Below are positions 13,001 through 23,423 of a DNA stretch of 64,000 nt, piece by piece (the stretch's first letter is position 1; the number at the start of each line of letters is the position of its first letter). The DNA comes from Phoronis australis (Eukaryota > Phoronida > Phoronidae), in contig NMRA01000624.1 of NCBI GenBank assembly GCA_002633005.1, positions 49,109 through 113,108 of the forward strand, given 5' to 3'. The position numbers and the translations under genes are program-made. Under the pieces are notes generated by a model. The model worked only from the letters and a program-made list of their open reading frames with translations, did no database searches and was not told where the DNA came from.

Positions 13001-13047
13001 CAAGGCTCTGTCTGAGAATGGTGGGCGGTGTGCTAAAACAATTTTAA
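982..13047 (+). CDS. Gene 1: CAP/EGF-like/ShKT-like secreted protein, 3' part, seven exons
   Basis: Exons 982-1066, 1787-1932, 4064-4152, 4911-4990, 5247-5357, 10806-10922 and 12911-13047 have AG/GT boundaries, compatible phases (0-1, 1-0, 0-2, 2-1, 1-1, 1-1, 1-stop) and total 765 nt, 254 codons plus stop. They encode most of a CAP domain, an EGF-like cysteine module, a six-cysteine ShKT-like module and a short tail. The first CAP exon and the signal peptide are not found in 1-981 and must lie upstream of the window. The same exon layout recurs at 47427-61324, so this is a tandem paralogue. CAP proteins are extracellular; binding partner and function cannot be told from the sequence. One weak point is the donor after 1932 (GTCAGA) together with loss of the usual HYTQ motif (HYIL here), so reduced function or early pseudogenisation is possible. 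Confidence 0.8.
1787..1932 (+). CDS. Gene 1 CAP domain exon (VGQNIA to HYIL)
   Basis: Acceptor CCTAAG ends at 1786. Phase 1 in, phase 0 out. It encodes RYQVGQNIA, then a Trp-rich helix, QYYSLGDKW and a final HYIL. In the CAP family the end normally reads HYTQ, as in the paralogue at 48677-48819. This copy also has one extra codon. The donor GTCAGA is non-optimal. Confidence 0.75.
4064..4152 (+). CDS. Gene 1 CAP domain exon (GCGEAIC...CNYAP)
   Basis: Acceptor GATAG ends at 4063 and donor GTAAGT starts at 4153. It encodes [16 protein letters not shown] then NYVCNYAP, the end of the CAP fold with its disulfide cysteines and the CAP2-type CNYxP signature. Phase 0-2, 89 nt, matching 49804-49892 of the paralogue. 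Confidence 0.88.
4911..4990 (+). CDS. Gene 1 post-CAP exon ([11 protein letters not shown])
   Basis: Acceptor TTGCAG ends at 4910 and donor GTAAGT starts at 4991. 80 nt, phase 2-1. It encodes [20 protein letters not shown] then DRDRLC, the short Cys-containing hinge after a CAP domain. It aligns with 50107-50186, where GTLG, ACPA and C-terminal LC are shared. Confidence 0.87.
5247..5357 (+). CDS. Gene 1 EGF-like exon
   Basis: Acceptor TATCAG ends at 5246 and donor GTAAGT starts at 5358. 111 nt, phase 1-1. It encodes [23 protein letters not shown] and NYKPENNCK, an EGF-like cysteine pattern with the YNGG and CQCKC signatures. It aligns residue for residue with the exon 51311-51421. Confidence 0.88.
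6239..6311 (-). CDS. Possible isolated EGF-like exon on the opposite strand
   Basis: On the minus strand a frame encodes [10 protein letters not shown] then [12 protein letters not shown] followed at once by a good donor GTGAGT, with an AAAAG acceptor at its start (73 nt, phase 0-1). The PCxxGYxLxGNxC pattern is that of EGF-like domains. No neighbouring minus-strand exons were recognised, so it may be a stray exon, part of a nested gene or chance. Confidence 0.3.
6840..7870 (+). mobile_element. Degenerate non-LTR retrotransposon, RT and C-terminal region
   Basis: Around 6955-7075 a frame reads [17 protein letters not shown] and RLLADDAV, matching the reverse transcriptase signatures QGSVLGP..F..Y..DL and FADD. 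Frame-shifted pieces follow: about 7240-7300 the [20 protein letters not shown] type of block, about 7440-7480 RRAAKFIL, and 7500-7800 [19 protein letters not shown], typical of the C-terminal end of Jockey/CR1-like elements. Stops and frame changes separate the pieces, and the catalytic FADD reads LADD. It sits in the intron between the gene 1 EGF and ShKT-like exons. Confidence 0.75.
10806..10922 (+). CDS. Gene 1 six-cysteine ShKT-like exon
   Basis: Acceptor TTTAG ends at 10805 and donor GTAAGT starts at 10923. 117 nt, phase 1-1. It encodes [22 protein letters not shown] and CPFMCNVC. Six cysteines in ShKT-like order end in CxxxCxxC. The paralogue is 57896-58012, where FCKSAK and CPFMCNVC are identical. 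The phase 1-1 boundaries make it skippable and compatible with the ShKT array further downstream. Confidence 0.85.
11318..11545. repeat. Inverted pair of hammerhead-like retroelement tails
   Basis: The plus strand at about 11492-11545 reads CTTGACAAAGAGC, loop, GCTCGAAACGTCGG, then an AT-rich tail. The minus strand at about 11318-11375 carries the same motif (CTTGACAAAGAGC ... GAAACG, AATATTTTAAAATATTT). The GAGC..GCTC stem followed by GAAAC and GTC resembles the type I hammerhead found in retroelement tails, but the CUGANGA core is altered. A 167-aa open frame across it on the minus strand (11268-11771) has no recognisable domain. Confidence 0.45.
12911..13047 (+). CDS. Gene 1 terminal exon, conserved short tail
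   Basis: Acceptor ACTAG ends at 12910. Phase 1 in, stop TAA at 13045-13047. It encodes [15 protein letters not shown] and [10 protein letters not shown]. The exon 61137-61324 has the same GEDY, NGxDF and PSLTxTAFA blocks but is about 17 codons longer, so this copy has an internal deletion. The domain family is not recognised. Confidence 0.72.
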
Positions 13048-13392
13048 TGATATCCTGGCATTCGACAAACACTTCGTTACTGACATGAACAGAATCGGAC
13101 TACTCATTCTCGTATTCGAAGATTTAATTAAACGTGACTTGAATTTGTTGTAAAATCGGATGTATTTGAATTTTCTGAGCAACATGAAAGTTTGGTTTTT
13201 AAAAAATCGGATGGATGGAAGAATGCGTTACAGCATGCATGCAATATATCATACTATCTTTGCGACGTTTGCAAAAAGTGAATGATAATCTTCCGTAAAA
13301 CCGCCGATCCTGCAAGTGTGACTCTTCAGCCGACTAACCAAAAAACACTTGATTGTCGTTAGCTGTATGAAGCTTGTTTTGGCTAGAATCAG

Positions 13393-13398
13393 AATAAA
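13393..13398 (+). promoter_or_regulatory. Candidate polyadenylation signal for gene 1
   Basis: AATAAA 346 nt after the gene 1 stop codon, the first plus-strand hexamer there. A second AATAAA is at 13527-13532. Which one is used cannot be decided from the sequence. Confidence 0.4.
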
Positions 13399-13526
13399 CG
13401 TAAAACTCCCTATAGCGCCGACGCAACTGAACTCATGGTGGTCAACGTGTCTCTCTCACGTCAACCTGTTTTAGAAGCGAATATATGCTGCTCTTGTGTT
13501 GTCCGTATCAATTTGTAATAAGTGAC

Positions 13527-13532
13527 AATAAA
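13527..13532 (+). promoter_or_regulatory. Second candidate polyadenylation signal for gene 1
   Basis: AATAAA followed about 10 bases later by a GT-rich stretch (CGGTGGGT), a plausible downstream element. Confidence 0.35.
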
Positions 13533-14973
13533 CGGTGGGTAAACATACTCTTACATGCATTTCTTTTTTACGCGTGAACGAAAACCTTTTATCGAACAGT
13601 TTACACTTGCCACTTTCCCAGCACCTAATCTCACAAATCGCAGGGACTTTATCATCACCTGTCTTCTCTAATAATCACAGCTTCCGCAACAACCTTCCTG
13701 GCTCATCCACTCATCACAGTTGTTTGACCACTAATTTCACTTGTACCCATGAACATCATTCGTTACTGAATGTGTGCATATTTAGAGACAGGAGCCTACA
13801 TACAAATCTGAAGTATTGCGTTTTTTGAGGAAAATAATCGAGATTACCGCTAATATTTTAAAATCTGGCCTCCACGCCACCTGTTGAACATATCACATGT
13901 TCATATACAACTGAGATAATAGGCGAATACTTATTTTTGAGTTGTCCCTAATTTACGCCCTGCTACCGGGGGTGGTAGAAATGGACAGGGTTCCTCATTT
14001 TGCGGCTGAATTTGCCAATGGAATTGTTTACAGCTGTCAATTTCGTCTAGTGTCAGACAATTTCTCAAGACACAAAACAGAACAAGTTAATAACAAAATA
14101 TATATTACCTCTCAAACACACACACAAAACACACACTCATAATAATGATTGCCGATACTAGAATTGCTATAGTACACAAGGTTGTCAGGGTCTCTTTACG
14201 GTTCTACACGTGCCACTACTTAGGCTTCTAAGCATCAGAAATTTTCACTGCTTGACAACTATTACGACGTCCAGCTTGACCTGCCTCTGAGTTTGCCGTA
14301 TGCAGGACGTACAGTGTATGGTACTTAAACTAAATGTCTTCTTACAAGTTCCTCCCAAGGATTTAAAGCTGTTCTCATCTTCCGGGTTTTTTTGCAGCCT
14401 CACAGGCTTCATTAAAGGTTTTTGACAGCTACATATATACACTGTACCCACCGTCCATCTTTGAAACAACCTTTCATTAGACTGCGCTTCAATAACCTAA
14501 AATTGTCATTAAATTGGTCCTTAATAAAAATAGATATGAGTTCTGGACTTGAAAATGACTGACACTTTGGTATTATTTGAGAGGGTCTCTACAGGTTGGT
14601 TTGTACCGTCATGTCAGTGTATTCACATGACATACATGTAGTGTATAACGAAATGCCAGTACTTTTCAAGCCCAATTCATTTCTTCTCTGAATAATGGAC
14701 AAGCGGTGATTAATGTTATACCGGCAAGTCGAAGAAATCAAATTGCATCGACAGCATGTGTAGCCGCTGTAATTGTTCTTTTAACAGTCTAACTCTATTA
14801 TAATCTCTGAAGCAGCTCAAACTCGTACATGTAGCAGGTTATGAATACCTTGGTGCTAAATTTTCAACTGCTGTGTGGGTTATCGTTGAAGACTGACAGT
14901 TCATACGGCCAAGAAGACAATTACAAGAGTAGAACACAGTTCTGAATCCTTGTATTATGACAATAGTGGATTT
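13533..14973. other. Intergenic stretch between the two genes, no gene seen
   Basis: Only short frames without splice-bounded conserved motifs. There is a CA-rich run near 14115-14140. Regulatory sequence for gene 2 could lie here or up to 15226, but nothing specific is recognised. Confidence 0.5.
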
Positions 14974-15043
14974 TGTTCCCGATGACTCAGTGGCCAGAGC
15001 TTCTGCACAGTTAGCAGAAGGTTTCAAGTCCCGGTTGGGGGCA
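14974..15043 (+). tRNA. tRNA-like sequence or tRNA pseudogene (anticodon loop AGT)
   Basis: A 7-bp acceptor stem can form between TGTTCCC (14974-14980) and GGGGGCA (15037-15043, with two G-T pairs). TGACTCAGTGG matches a degenerate A box. A 6-bp anticodon stem TTCTGC/GCAGAA closes a 7-base loop ACAGTTA, and GTTTCAAGTCC resembles a B box. The T arm is about 4 nt short and position 33 is C rather than T, so this is more likely a pseudogene or SINE head than a working tRNA. Confidence 0.4.
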
Positions 15044-15226
15044 GAAATCTTCAACCTTACGTCCATTAGGTCAAATGAAGTAGCCAACAGGTTGCGAGCA
15101 AACCGTCGAGGCTTATGCTATTTTTAAGAGCAGCCAATATGTGAAGGCATTCCTGACGCAACTTTTATCTGTGATGTCACACGCACGTTTCCAAAAGAAG
15201 TAGTTGCCAACAGAAACTGAGCTAGT

Positions 15227-15284
15227 ATGGCAGAAGTCTTATTTCCAAAGACGTACCTACACATATTTTGGATAATTGTTGCAG
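15227..15284 (+). CDS. Candidate signal-peptide exon of gene 2
   Basis: ATG at 15227 opens MAEVLFPKTYLHIFWIIVAG, with a positive residue before a hydrophobic run ending in small residues. It is followed by donor GTTAGG at 15285, leaving phase 1 as required by the next linker exon at 20477. No better phase 1 secretory start was found upstream. The donor is only fair, and a CRE-like TGATGTCA lies about 55 nt upstream. If correct, the intron after it is 5.2 kb and contains the Gypsy relic. Confidence 0.4.
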
Positions 15285-18200
15285 GTTAGGTTTTAAAAAT
15301 TACCCTTGTTAATAGTAGAGGCAAAACCAGTACAAAATTGGCAAAGAGGCGATAATTTTCGAATCTTCTGAGAGGTCGTGAAGTGATACATGTGTACATG
15401 TACCTAAACTGTTGTCGAGAATCTTGCTACAGACTTTTGCTGTCAAATTACTCGATACTTTATGGTGTCTGTTCTTTTAATGAAAGACTAAAATAGTTGG
15501 GCAATAGCTTAGGGGTTCATTGGCTATTACGACAAATGCGGTATACAACGTGGGCAGAAAATAAGCAGAGCAATTGGACATTCATTTGATGGATTTCCAC
15601 ACAGTGATATTCTACTTTGGTATGTGCTGTCTTCATCCCAATTGAGGTGACATTAGACAATGTTACGCAATGGACATTGTTATTCATTTGTTAATAACAG
15701 ATTGGGTATTACGAACGCTGGGTCAGAGACAAATGTGCCAAGTTCTGCAGGAAGTTGCAATGCAATGAAGACAGCTGTATGAACTTAACATATATTTTTA
15801 TTAGTAACTTACTGAACTCACGAATCCAAAATGGCAAACGAAATATGGCTCTACCTGTGACTATGTTCATAACACTACATGTGCATCTGTTTCTATTTAT
15901 TATCAACAAATAAGTACCGCCCTAATCTTATCTGATACTGAAAACTGTAAAAGTTAGCAATTAACTATAATTCGTAAAGTCTGAAGTTGTCTTGGTACAT
16001 GTCTAGAGCAGATCCTACCTTCGGGCCAACCAGTCCTCCCCCGTATATTTTCACTGTCAGTATCTCTGGTTATGAGAGAAGTTTCGTTCGTACGTTTGCT
16101 GACGGACTCGTTTACCGGAGACACTGCGTCATACCACTCGTTACATCTTCATCAAAACTGGGGATGGGTCGCACGTGACTTTAGTTGCGTCGTATGTCTC
16201 GACCAACTTCGGTGTGAAATAAGTAGGAGCGGCTGTCGTGACTAGAAAATATTTTGGCTGGAAACCACTGCTTGCTTTCACGATTCAAATCAATTGTCCC
16301 CGTGACTACAGAGACAGGTGCCGTGTGTGCCTTTCTGCATATTATTTCAGTTTGTTCTTTTCTAACGCGATCTCGATACGGCCCCAATGCCAGTTCAGAG
16401 CAGCTTGGTATATCGCAACCCATCTGTCTTCGAAACATCAGTTCAGCAGGACTTGGGAAAGGAGTGGTGAGGACACTAAGCAACACTTGATGCACATCTA
16501 TTCTTTCTCCCAAACATTGGTCACAATCGGTTTGATATATACGATTTGTCTTTCTATTAATGCATTGGATTAGGGGTATATAGGACTTGGGGTTGAATGT
16601 GTGACGTCCCAGTTCAGGCAGAACTGATCAAACTTAATGTTCTAGGAATTGATGGTCATTATTCGAACCATTTACTCTTGGTAGCTTTAGCATGCTCAAC
16701 ACTTCTTTCGTTGCCTTAACGACAGTCTCGCTCGATCGGAAGGAAAGCTTTTTCACAAGAAGTAGCGGCTGAAATACATGTAGATTGGAATGAAGAAGTT
16801 TTGACGATGGCTGACTTCAATCAGACCAATCCCAAGTTTTATTCGGGACGCACCGGGGCGCTCGTGCATTACCATAACTTCTATGGTTGACAGTGCTTGA
16901 AAAGTTAATAAGGTCGACGGCAACGTTCATAGCACCCATTGCTATTAAACTATCGGCATAGTTGTCAAAGTCAACCTATGTGCGTTTGCCATTGGGTAAT
17001 TTCGAGATGGCATATCAATACCATCTCTTTCCCTGGGCAAACAATGACAACGAAGTTGTAAGACTGTACTTTGACTATCTTCCACTGGAGTCGCGGTGTA
17101 GAAGTTTTCTACATAATTTCCAAGGGCTTTTGATCTGTGATAAGTGTGGAGTGTCTGTCATACAGGCAATGTCTGAATAGCTGAACTTCGTTTATCAAAG
17201 ACAAGCTTTCACGCTATACATGTATGTTTCTATAGTTGGCCTGCACTGTCGCGAGAGCCTTGCGAGCAAAAGCTACCGGCTGCTCTTTAATATCAGAAAT
17301 GCCCCGAGGCACCTGCGGGATGCATACACTTGTATCGTTGACGGACATGGTAGGTCGTTGTAGCTCAGTTGTGTTGTTTTAGTTACCCGGTCTTTTACCT
17401 ACTGTAAAAATTGCTGATAGTCTTCACTGAATCCAAATGAAGTTTTATTTTGAGCAAATCGCTTAGGACTGAGGCGATTTTTGAGAACTTATGGAGCTGA
17501 GAAGGCAGTGAAATCACTACGCCAAGGGAGAGTTGGATGTTTTTATTATCCTGTGGTGTTTGTCTTCTACCTTGGCAGGATTAGGAAAGACAACCTTGTC
17601 GGTGGAGACTGTTAAAATGGTATAATGTTTTTTCTTGATTATGCATTTGCTGGAGTTGGTCCTTAAGCCTTCTTTGCGAGTAGTTGTAAAAAAAGCTGTA
17701 TCAGACTTGCGTCCTGGTGTACTTTGGATTTGTCACATATAGTGAGATCGTCACTAATACTGTATCAACGCATCCCTCATACTGTTCTAGGATAAAATGC
17801 ACACGGCTTTGAAATAAATCTCGGATCACAGACATGCCAAAAGCAGAACCTTGAAGCAGTGTCTTTCGAATGTGGTTCGAAAAAGGGCGAGTTCTTGCGA
17901 AAGCCCGTGCGTTTAACACACCAGCATCCGATGTTTCCATCCAACTTTGCTTTTGCTATCGTCGAGGTTATCTTTTCGACTGTTGTTATATTTTGGGACA
18001 TCATTTGAGTGTTGAGTTTAACTTGCTGAGATCTAAATTGGCACGGAGACTGCGATCGTTCTTCACAACTTACGTTACGGACGAACACTAAGCGATATGA
18101 CGTGGCACGATCCTGGCAATCCCGTTTCCTCCGTCTTTGCGAGCTTCTAGTTCAACTTCCTTACGAGACTGATGGAAATAATGCAGGGCTGGTAAATATC

Positions 18201-21200
18201 AGGTGTTGCATCGACACCAAGGTGTAACCCACTTTACCGAAACAGTTTTTAATTGTGTCAAATAGTTGGGAAACCATTCTTTCAGTTTGTTGACTGATTT
18301 GACCTTAGCATCATGGGGTGACTCAAAATGGTGGTAGGTAGTGTCAGCATCAGGTGTCAAGCTTTGCTCTTTGTTCGATGATGACTGCCTACGCTGAGGG
18401 AATCGACTCTTGATGTAACAATACGTAACATTTCACATACGAGTAAACCCAATACGGCGGGCCAGGGACATCAACAACGTAGAATTTCTGCTTATGGTGA
18501 CCGTGTGCTTCGGGCATTAGACGGGTGGCATTATAGACCCGTACATGCACATGTAACCGGGGTGTCCGGTGTAGGTAGGAAGCTTAACATGTTACTCCTG
18601 TTGAAGAAACTTTGATGCACACTACCTGGTGTCAAACAATTGTCGAAACTTCGCAGTGTGTTACACCTAACGCCAGTATCAACTTGCAGAAGCCCTTCAA
18701 CTTTGAGGGTTATCATGTCTGATGATCAGCCCAGGTGTGGACTTCATAACAGCGGGACGTGTTAAGAGCCGTGCAATGCATGACTAAATTTGATCGTGTA
18801 GTAGGTTTTGGAGTATAACTACCTGTACAACGTGGTGTGCGATATTGGAATCGGTGTTTTAGTTGAATGCTGTTACTTCGTGTTGACAAGTTTTGTTACT
18901 CTAGCGTCTTTCAATATGAGAAGTATTGTGTGTTACGTTGTCATTATATTGCTGACTGTGGTCTTCACTTCTGTGTTTTTATCTGCACCATGTTTCCCAA
19001 TCGCCTTAGAATCTACAGTACCTACACATGTGCACAGGAGTGTAACTGATGGTGATGTCCAAAACTGGAACATGGGCGACGTGACAGCTTAATTCCATAA
19101 ACACCTGTAGCGCCGGGGTTGTTCACGCTCCTGACAGAACGTGTGGGTGCCATAAGGCCTAGTTGGACGACAGCTGTGATCGAGTTGCCTTTCGATTTTG
19201 ACAGAAGACCCTTTCTCAAATCTTTGACAGGAGTGGACATAAAGACCATATCAATGAGCTTATTTTTAAACTCGTTGTATTCAAACCTACATTCTGTGCT
19301 TTTCTCCCGCAGGCGTGACCTACATCTGTACAATCTATGATGTTTTCATCCTGGTGTTGGTGCCCGTGCACAAATTCGAGACCGTGGACACTGGCATCAA
19401 CCTATCTTTCCTTGCGGGTACACAGCTTTGCCGGATTTCTTATGTATGTGTCGATTAGTCCTGATGCTAGAATGGGGCGCAAATCCTAGTTGCCAAGGCC
19501 ACAAGTTGCCTGGTAGGCTGAGTCAGTACTGTCAAGCTCCTCGATATATAATTCCATTCGTGCCAGCGATCCATGACGCAGTTCAGGAAGGTTTTTGATG
19601 TCACATGGCATGGTTTCATTGGGCAAATTTTTAGTGTCGGTTCAAAGTCAAGAACGGAATTTCCCGATAACTTACGGTAGCATAACGTCAACGTATGAAG
19701 TGAAGCACCTGTGGAGTTCCTATCTCGAGGGCAAGGCCATTTAGCATTGTTACACAGTGTATGGAGGACGGTCAGAAATCAAGGACACCTGTGTACAGTA
19801 GTAATTTCCTGCAAAATCAATTTAAACTCTTAGTTAAATTATTTACATGATATTTGCTTCACACAAAAGCAATTTACGTTTGACCGCATTGGTATTATTT
19901 GCATATCCGAACTATTTGAAAAAAATCTCCAAAGACTATTCTTTCTGAATTTGGCGTTATACATGTGGCTTCGTTTTTAACATACATGTAGATGTACTTC
20001 CAGTGAAACATTGTTCTAGCAATGTTCCAGAAACTGCATCCATCTTGTATTTCTCTTCCTTCAATCGCCATTGAGTGATAATATGGGAGTTCGCACTAGC
20101 TTTCCCGGGATACCTGGCGTGGGTTCAGTAACGCTAGGTACTACGCTAGGACCTAGCTAAAATCTAGCTCGCCAAAGCCGCGTGTTCTCATTTAAAATAC
20201 ACGGCAATATCACACGTTGTCTTGCTTTTTAGCGAGGTCCTAGTGTTACTGAATGGGAGGCTGCTCACGTCTTTCCCATAGTGTGTTGATTGGATCACAT
20301 GTATGAAGCGTGTGGACTGTTTTTCACCGAAAGTGCAGTGATCTCTATTTTGATATCAACCTCCCACAATGAAATATAGTTTATTTTAATAGGAAATAGC
20401 TAATCACTAAAACTAGTCTTCGTATTTGTTGTGCATGTACTATTCTAGTGAATAATTAAATATTATCGTGTTTCAGTTGCAGCCCGTGTTGTGATCACAA
20501 ATGAAGGTAAGCCAAATTATTTGCCAGCTTGTCAAATTGAGCAGGTGCGGTTTGTGACTACTTTTTACTGAGAGAGAAACTTTTGAAAGACTGAGTTTCA
20601 CTGGTACCAGTCTCTCTCATGCAATCCGGCAGAGCACCAGTCAGTGCGTGTTAACACGAACCGGGTCCTAAATTAGCCTTTACCAGGGTGTTTCTTTGCG
20701 AGTACTGTAAGGAGTAAGTTAATGTCCATATCATTTTCCTTTATATAGGTACTCGTTTCTTAGAAAAGCAGCGAAGACATTGATTGCATTTGTATTCTTT
20801 GTTTGATATACCGTTAGTGCTTCGTGTTTAACATAAGTCATGAGTAACTTAGTGGTTCCATACAAAATAATCCTGAAGTTGCTTTAATGTAACATCTCTC
20901 TTCCATTAATCTCCAATGCCTGGCAATATGTAACTTTGGACTAGCAACAACGTGGGGGCAGTCAACGCACTTTCCTGTTTGCGTTGTTTGGATCATTTCG
21001 AAACATTTGTTTTTCGCAAGACGTGTTGCGGTTTTGATTTTAATATTGATATCCCACTGTGAAAAAGAGTTGTTTACAGAAGAAAATTCTTCATCTTCAA
21101 CACTTTTTTTCGTGCTTCTTTACACGTAGCTGTTCTAACGAGTCGTGTTTCACCCACAACCTAAACTAAAGGAAAGTCAAACTCTATGCCAACTTGCCAG

Positions 21201-23389
21201 GTTGAGGGGGTGCCGGCTGTTATTCCTTGTTACCGAGATGGAAACTTTTGAAAACCCCAATTGCGTCGTGAAATCCATTTCACTTGCAGTATTCTAGACC
21301 GAGTTTCTCTACCTTTCTATAATTTACAATTTTCTTGCGATCGATGTTAACTGCATTTTTCTTTGAAGGTATAGGCTTTAGACCTTGGGCAAAAGCAATC
21401 CAAATTTAATATATCAATATGTTTATTTATTTATTCATTAATTATTATCATCAACGCAAAGCTGGTAGTCGGGTGGCCCAATATTGATTCATCTTCAATA
21501 TGGCATTGAGATATATCCCCTGAAGTGCAACCTAAATTAAAACGCCAGTTTTTCTTCACTAAATTTCAACGACTTTTCGTTCTCAAGGTTCTTTAGACTT
21601 ATTATTATTGCTGTTTTGGTGATTGACTAAAAGTACATGTACCGTAGCGCTAACACCCTTTCGCTAATACAAAAAATTGGAATATTCCATGGGCAGAAAC
21701 AAAATAGAGCGATTGCAAATTCAATCAATAAATTTTACAACTGTATTGTCCTATTAAAACAGCGTCTCTCACATTTTATTTGCTTTGCCCGTGGCATTTG
21801 AGTTAGCAAGAAGCCGTACTGCTTAATACATGTTTTTATTTAATCCAAAGAACCCTGTGAAGACAAGATTGATTGCTCTAGGTACAGTAGAGCTTCATGC
21901 GTTGGGGAATTCGAAAGGTGGGCTAGAGATAAGTGTGCCAAATTCTGCGGGTACTGTACTGCAAAAAGTAAGTTAATGCACATGTAGTTTAATGCGTGGT
22001 AATGTTCTTTACACAACACATATACATGTACATGTGTATGTGCTTGTTTTTTTAGAAACACAGTGAAGAATTGGATCGCATTTATACTCTTTGCATATTT
22101 GCAATATTTAAAGAAACTTAAATAAGACCTTTTTTTTAATATACCGTTAGTGCTTTGGGTTTAACCTAATTCATGAGTAAATTTGTCCTTTCATTCACAA
22201 TATTCCAGGTGCGGCTTAATGTAGCATCTCTTCCCATTGCCTGGTAACGTGCGACTTAGCACTAGCAACCGGGTGGGGCCAATTTAGGCGCTTTGGTGTT
22301 TGGGTTGTTCGGATCATTTCTAAATATATGTTTTCCGCAAGACGTGCCATGTTTTTGATTTTGATACTGATGTCCCACCGTGAAAAAGAGTTGATAACAT
22401 AAGAAAATTTTTCATCTTCAATTTTTCTGTGTTTCTTTACGCGTAGCTATTCTAAGGAGTAAGTCATAAAGTCGTGTTTCAGCCACAACCAATCTTCTGA
22501 CCACAACTGAGGGTGAGTCAAACTGTTTGCCAACTTGTCAAGTTGACTGTTTGCGGGTTGTTGTTCCTTGCTACTGAGATAGAAACCTTTGAAAGTCTCA
22601 GTTGCGTGAAATCCATTTAACTTACAGTATTTTAAACCGAGTTTCTCTACCATTCTATACTTTACGATTTTCTTTCGATCGACGTTTAATTCATTTTTAC
22701 TTAAAAGCTGAGGCTTAGTCCTTAGGCAAAATTAATCAAAATTATATATATATATATATATATATTGATTAATTTATTAATTAATTTTCTGTATATTCAT
22801 TATCATCACTGCAAACTTGGTACATGTAGTTAAGTTGCCAAATATTGATTCTTCTGAAATATAGTATTTAGGTAGATTTCCTGAAGTGCAACATAAAATA
22901 AAACGCCAGTTAGTTCTTCGCTACATTTCAACCAATTTTGTTTTTCAAGATTCCTTAGATTTTGTTACTGCTATTTTATTGATTGAGTAAAAGTGCATGT
23001 ACTTGTACCGTAGTGCAAGCGCCTTTTCGCTAATTTAAATTTGGATAATCCGTTTATTGTATGAACATAGAGCGATTGCACAATCAATCAATGAATCGTT
23101 ACAACCGTATTGTCCTATCAAAACAACGTCTCTCAAATTATATTTGTTTGACGGTGTCATATGAGTTAGCAAGGAGCTGTACTGCTTAATAAATGTTTTT
23201 ATTTTATACAAAGAACCTTGTGAAGACAAGACTGATTGCTCTATCTACAGTAGAGCTTCGTGCGTTGGGGAATTCGAAAGGTGGGCCAGAGATAAGTGTG
23301 CCAAATTCTGCGGGTACTGTACTGCAAGAGGTGAGTTAATGCACAATGTAGTTTAATACGTGGTAATGTCTTTACATAACACAAATATT

Positions 23390-23423
<34 letters not shown>

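Noticed and set aside
18808-19092. 94-codon plus-strand frame with hydrophobic segments
   Set aside because: Antisense shadow of the minus-strand Gypsy relic.
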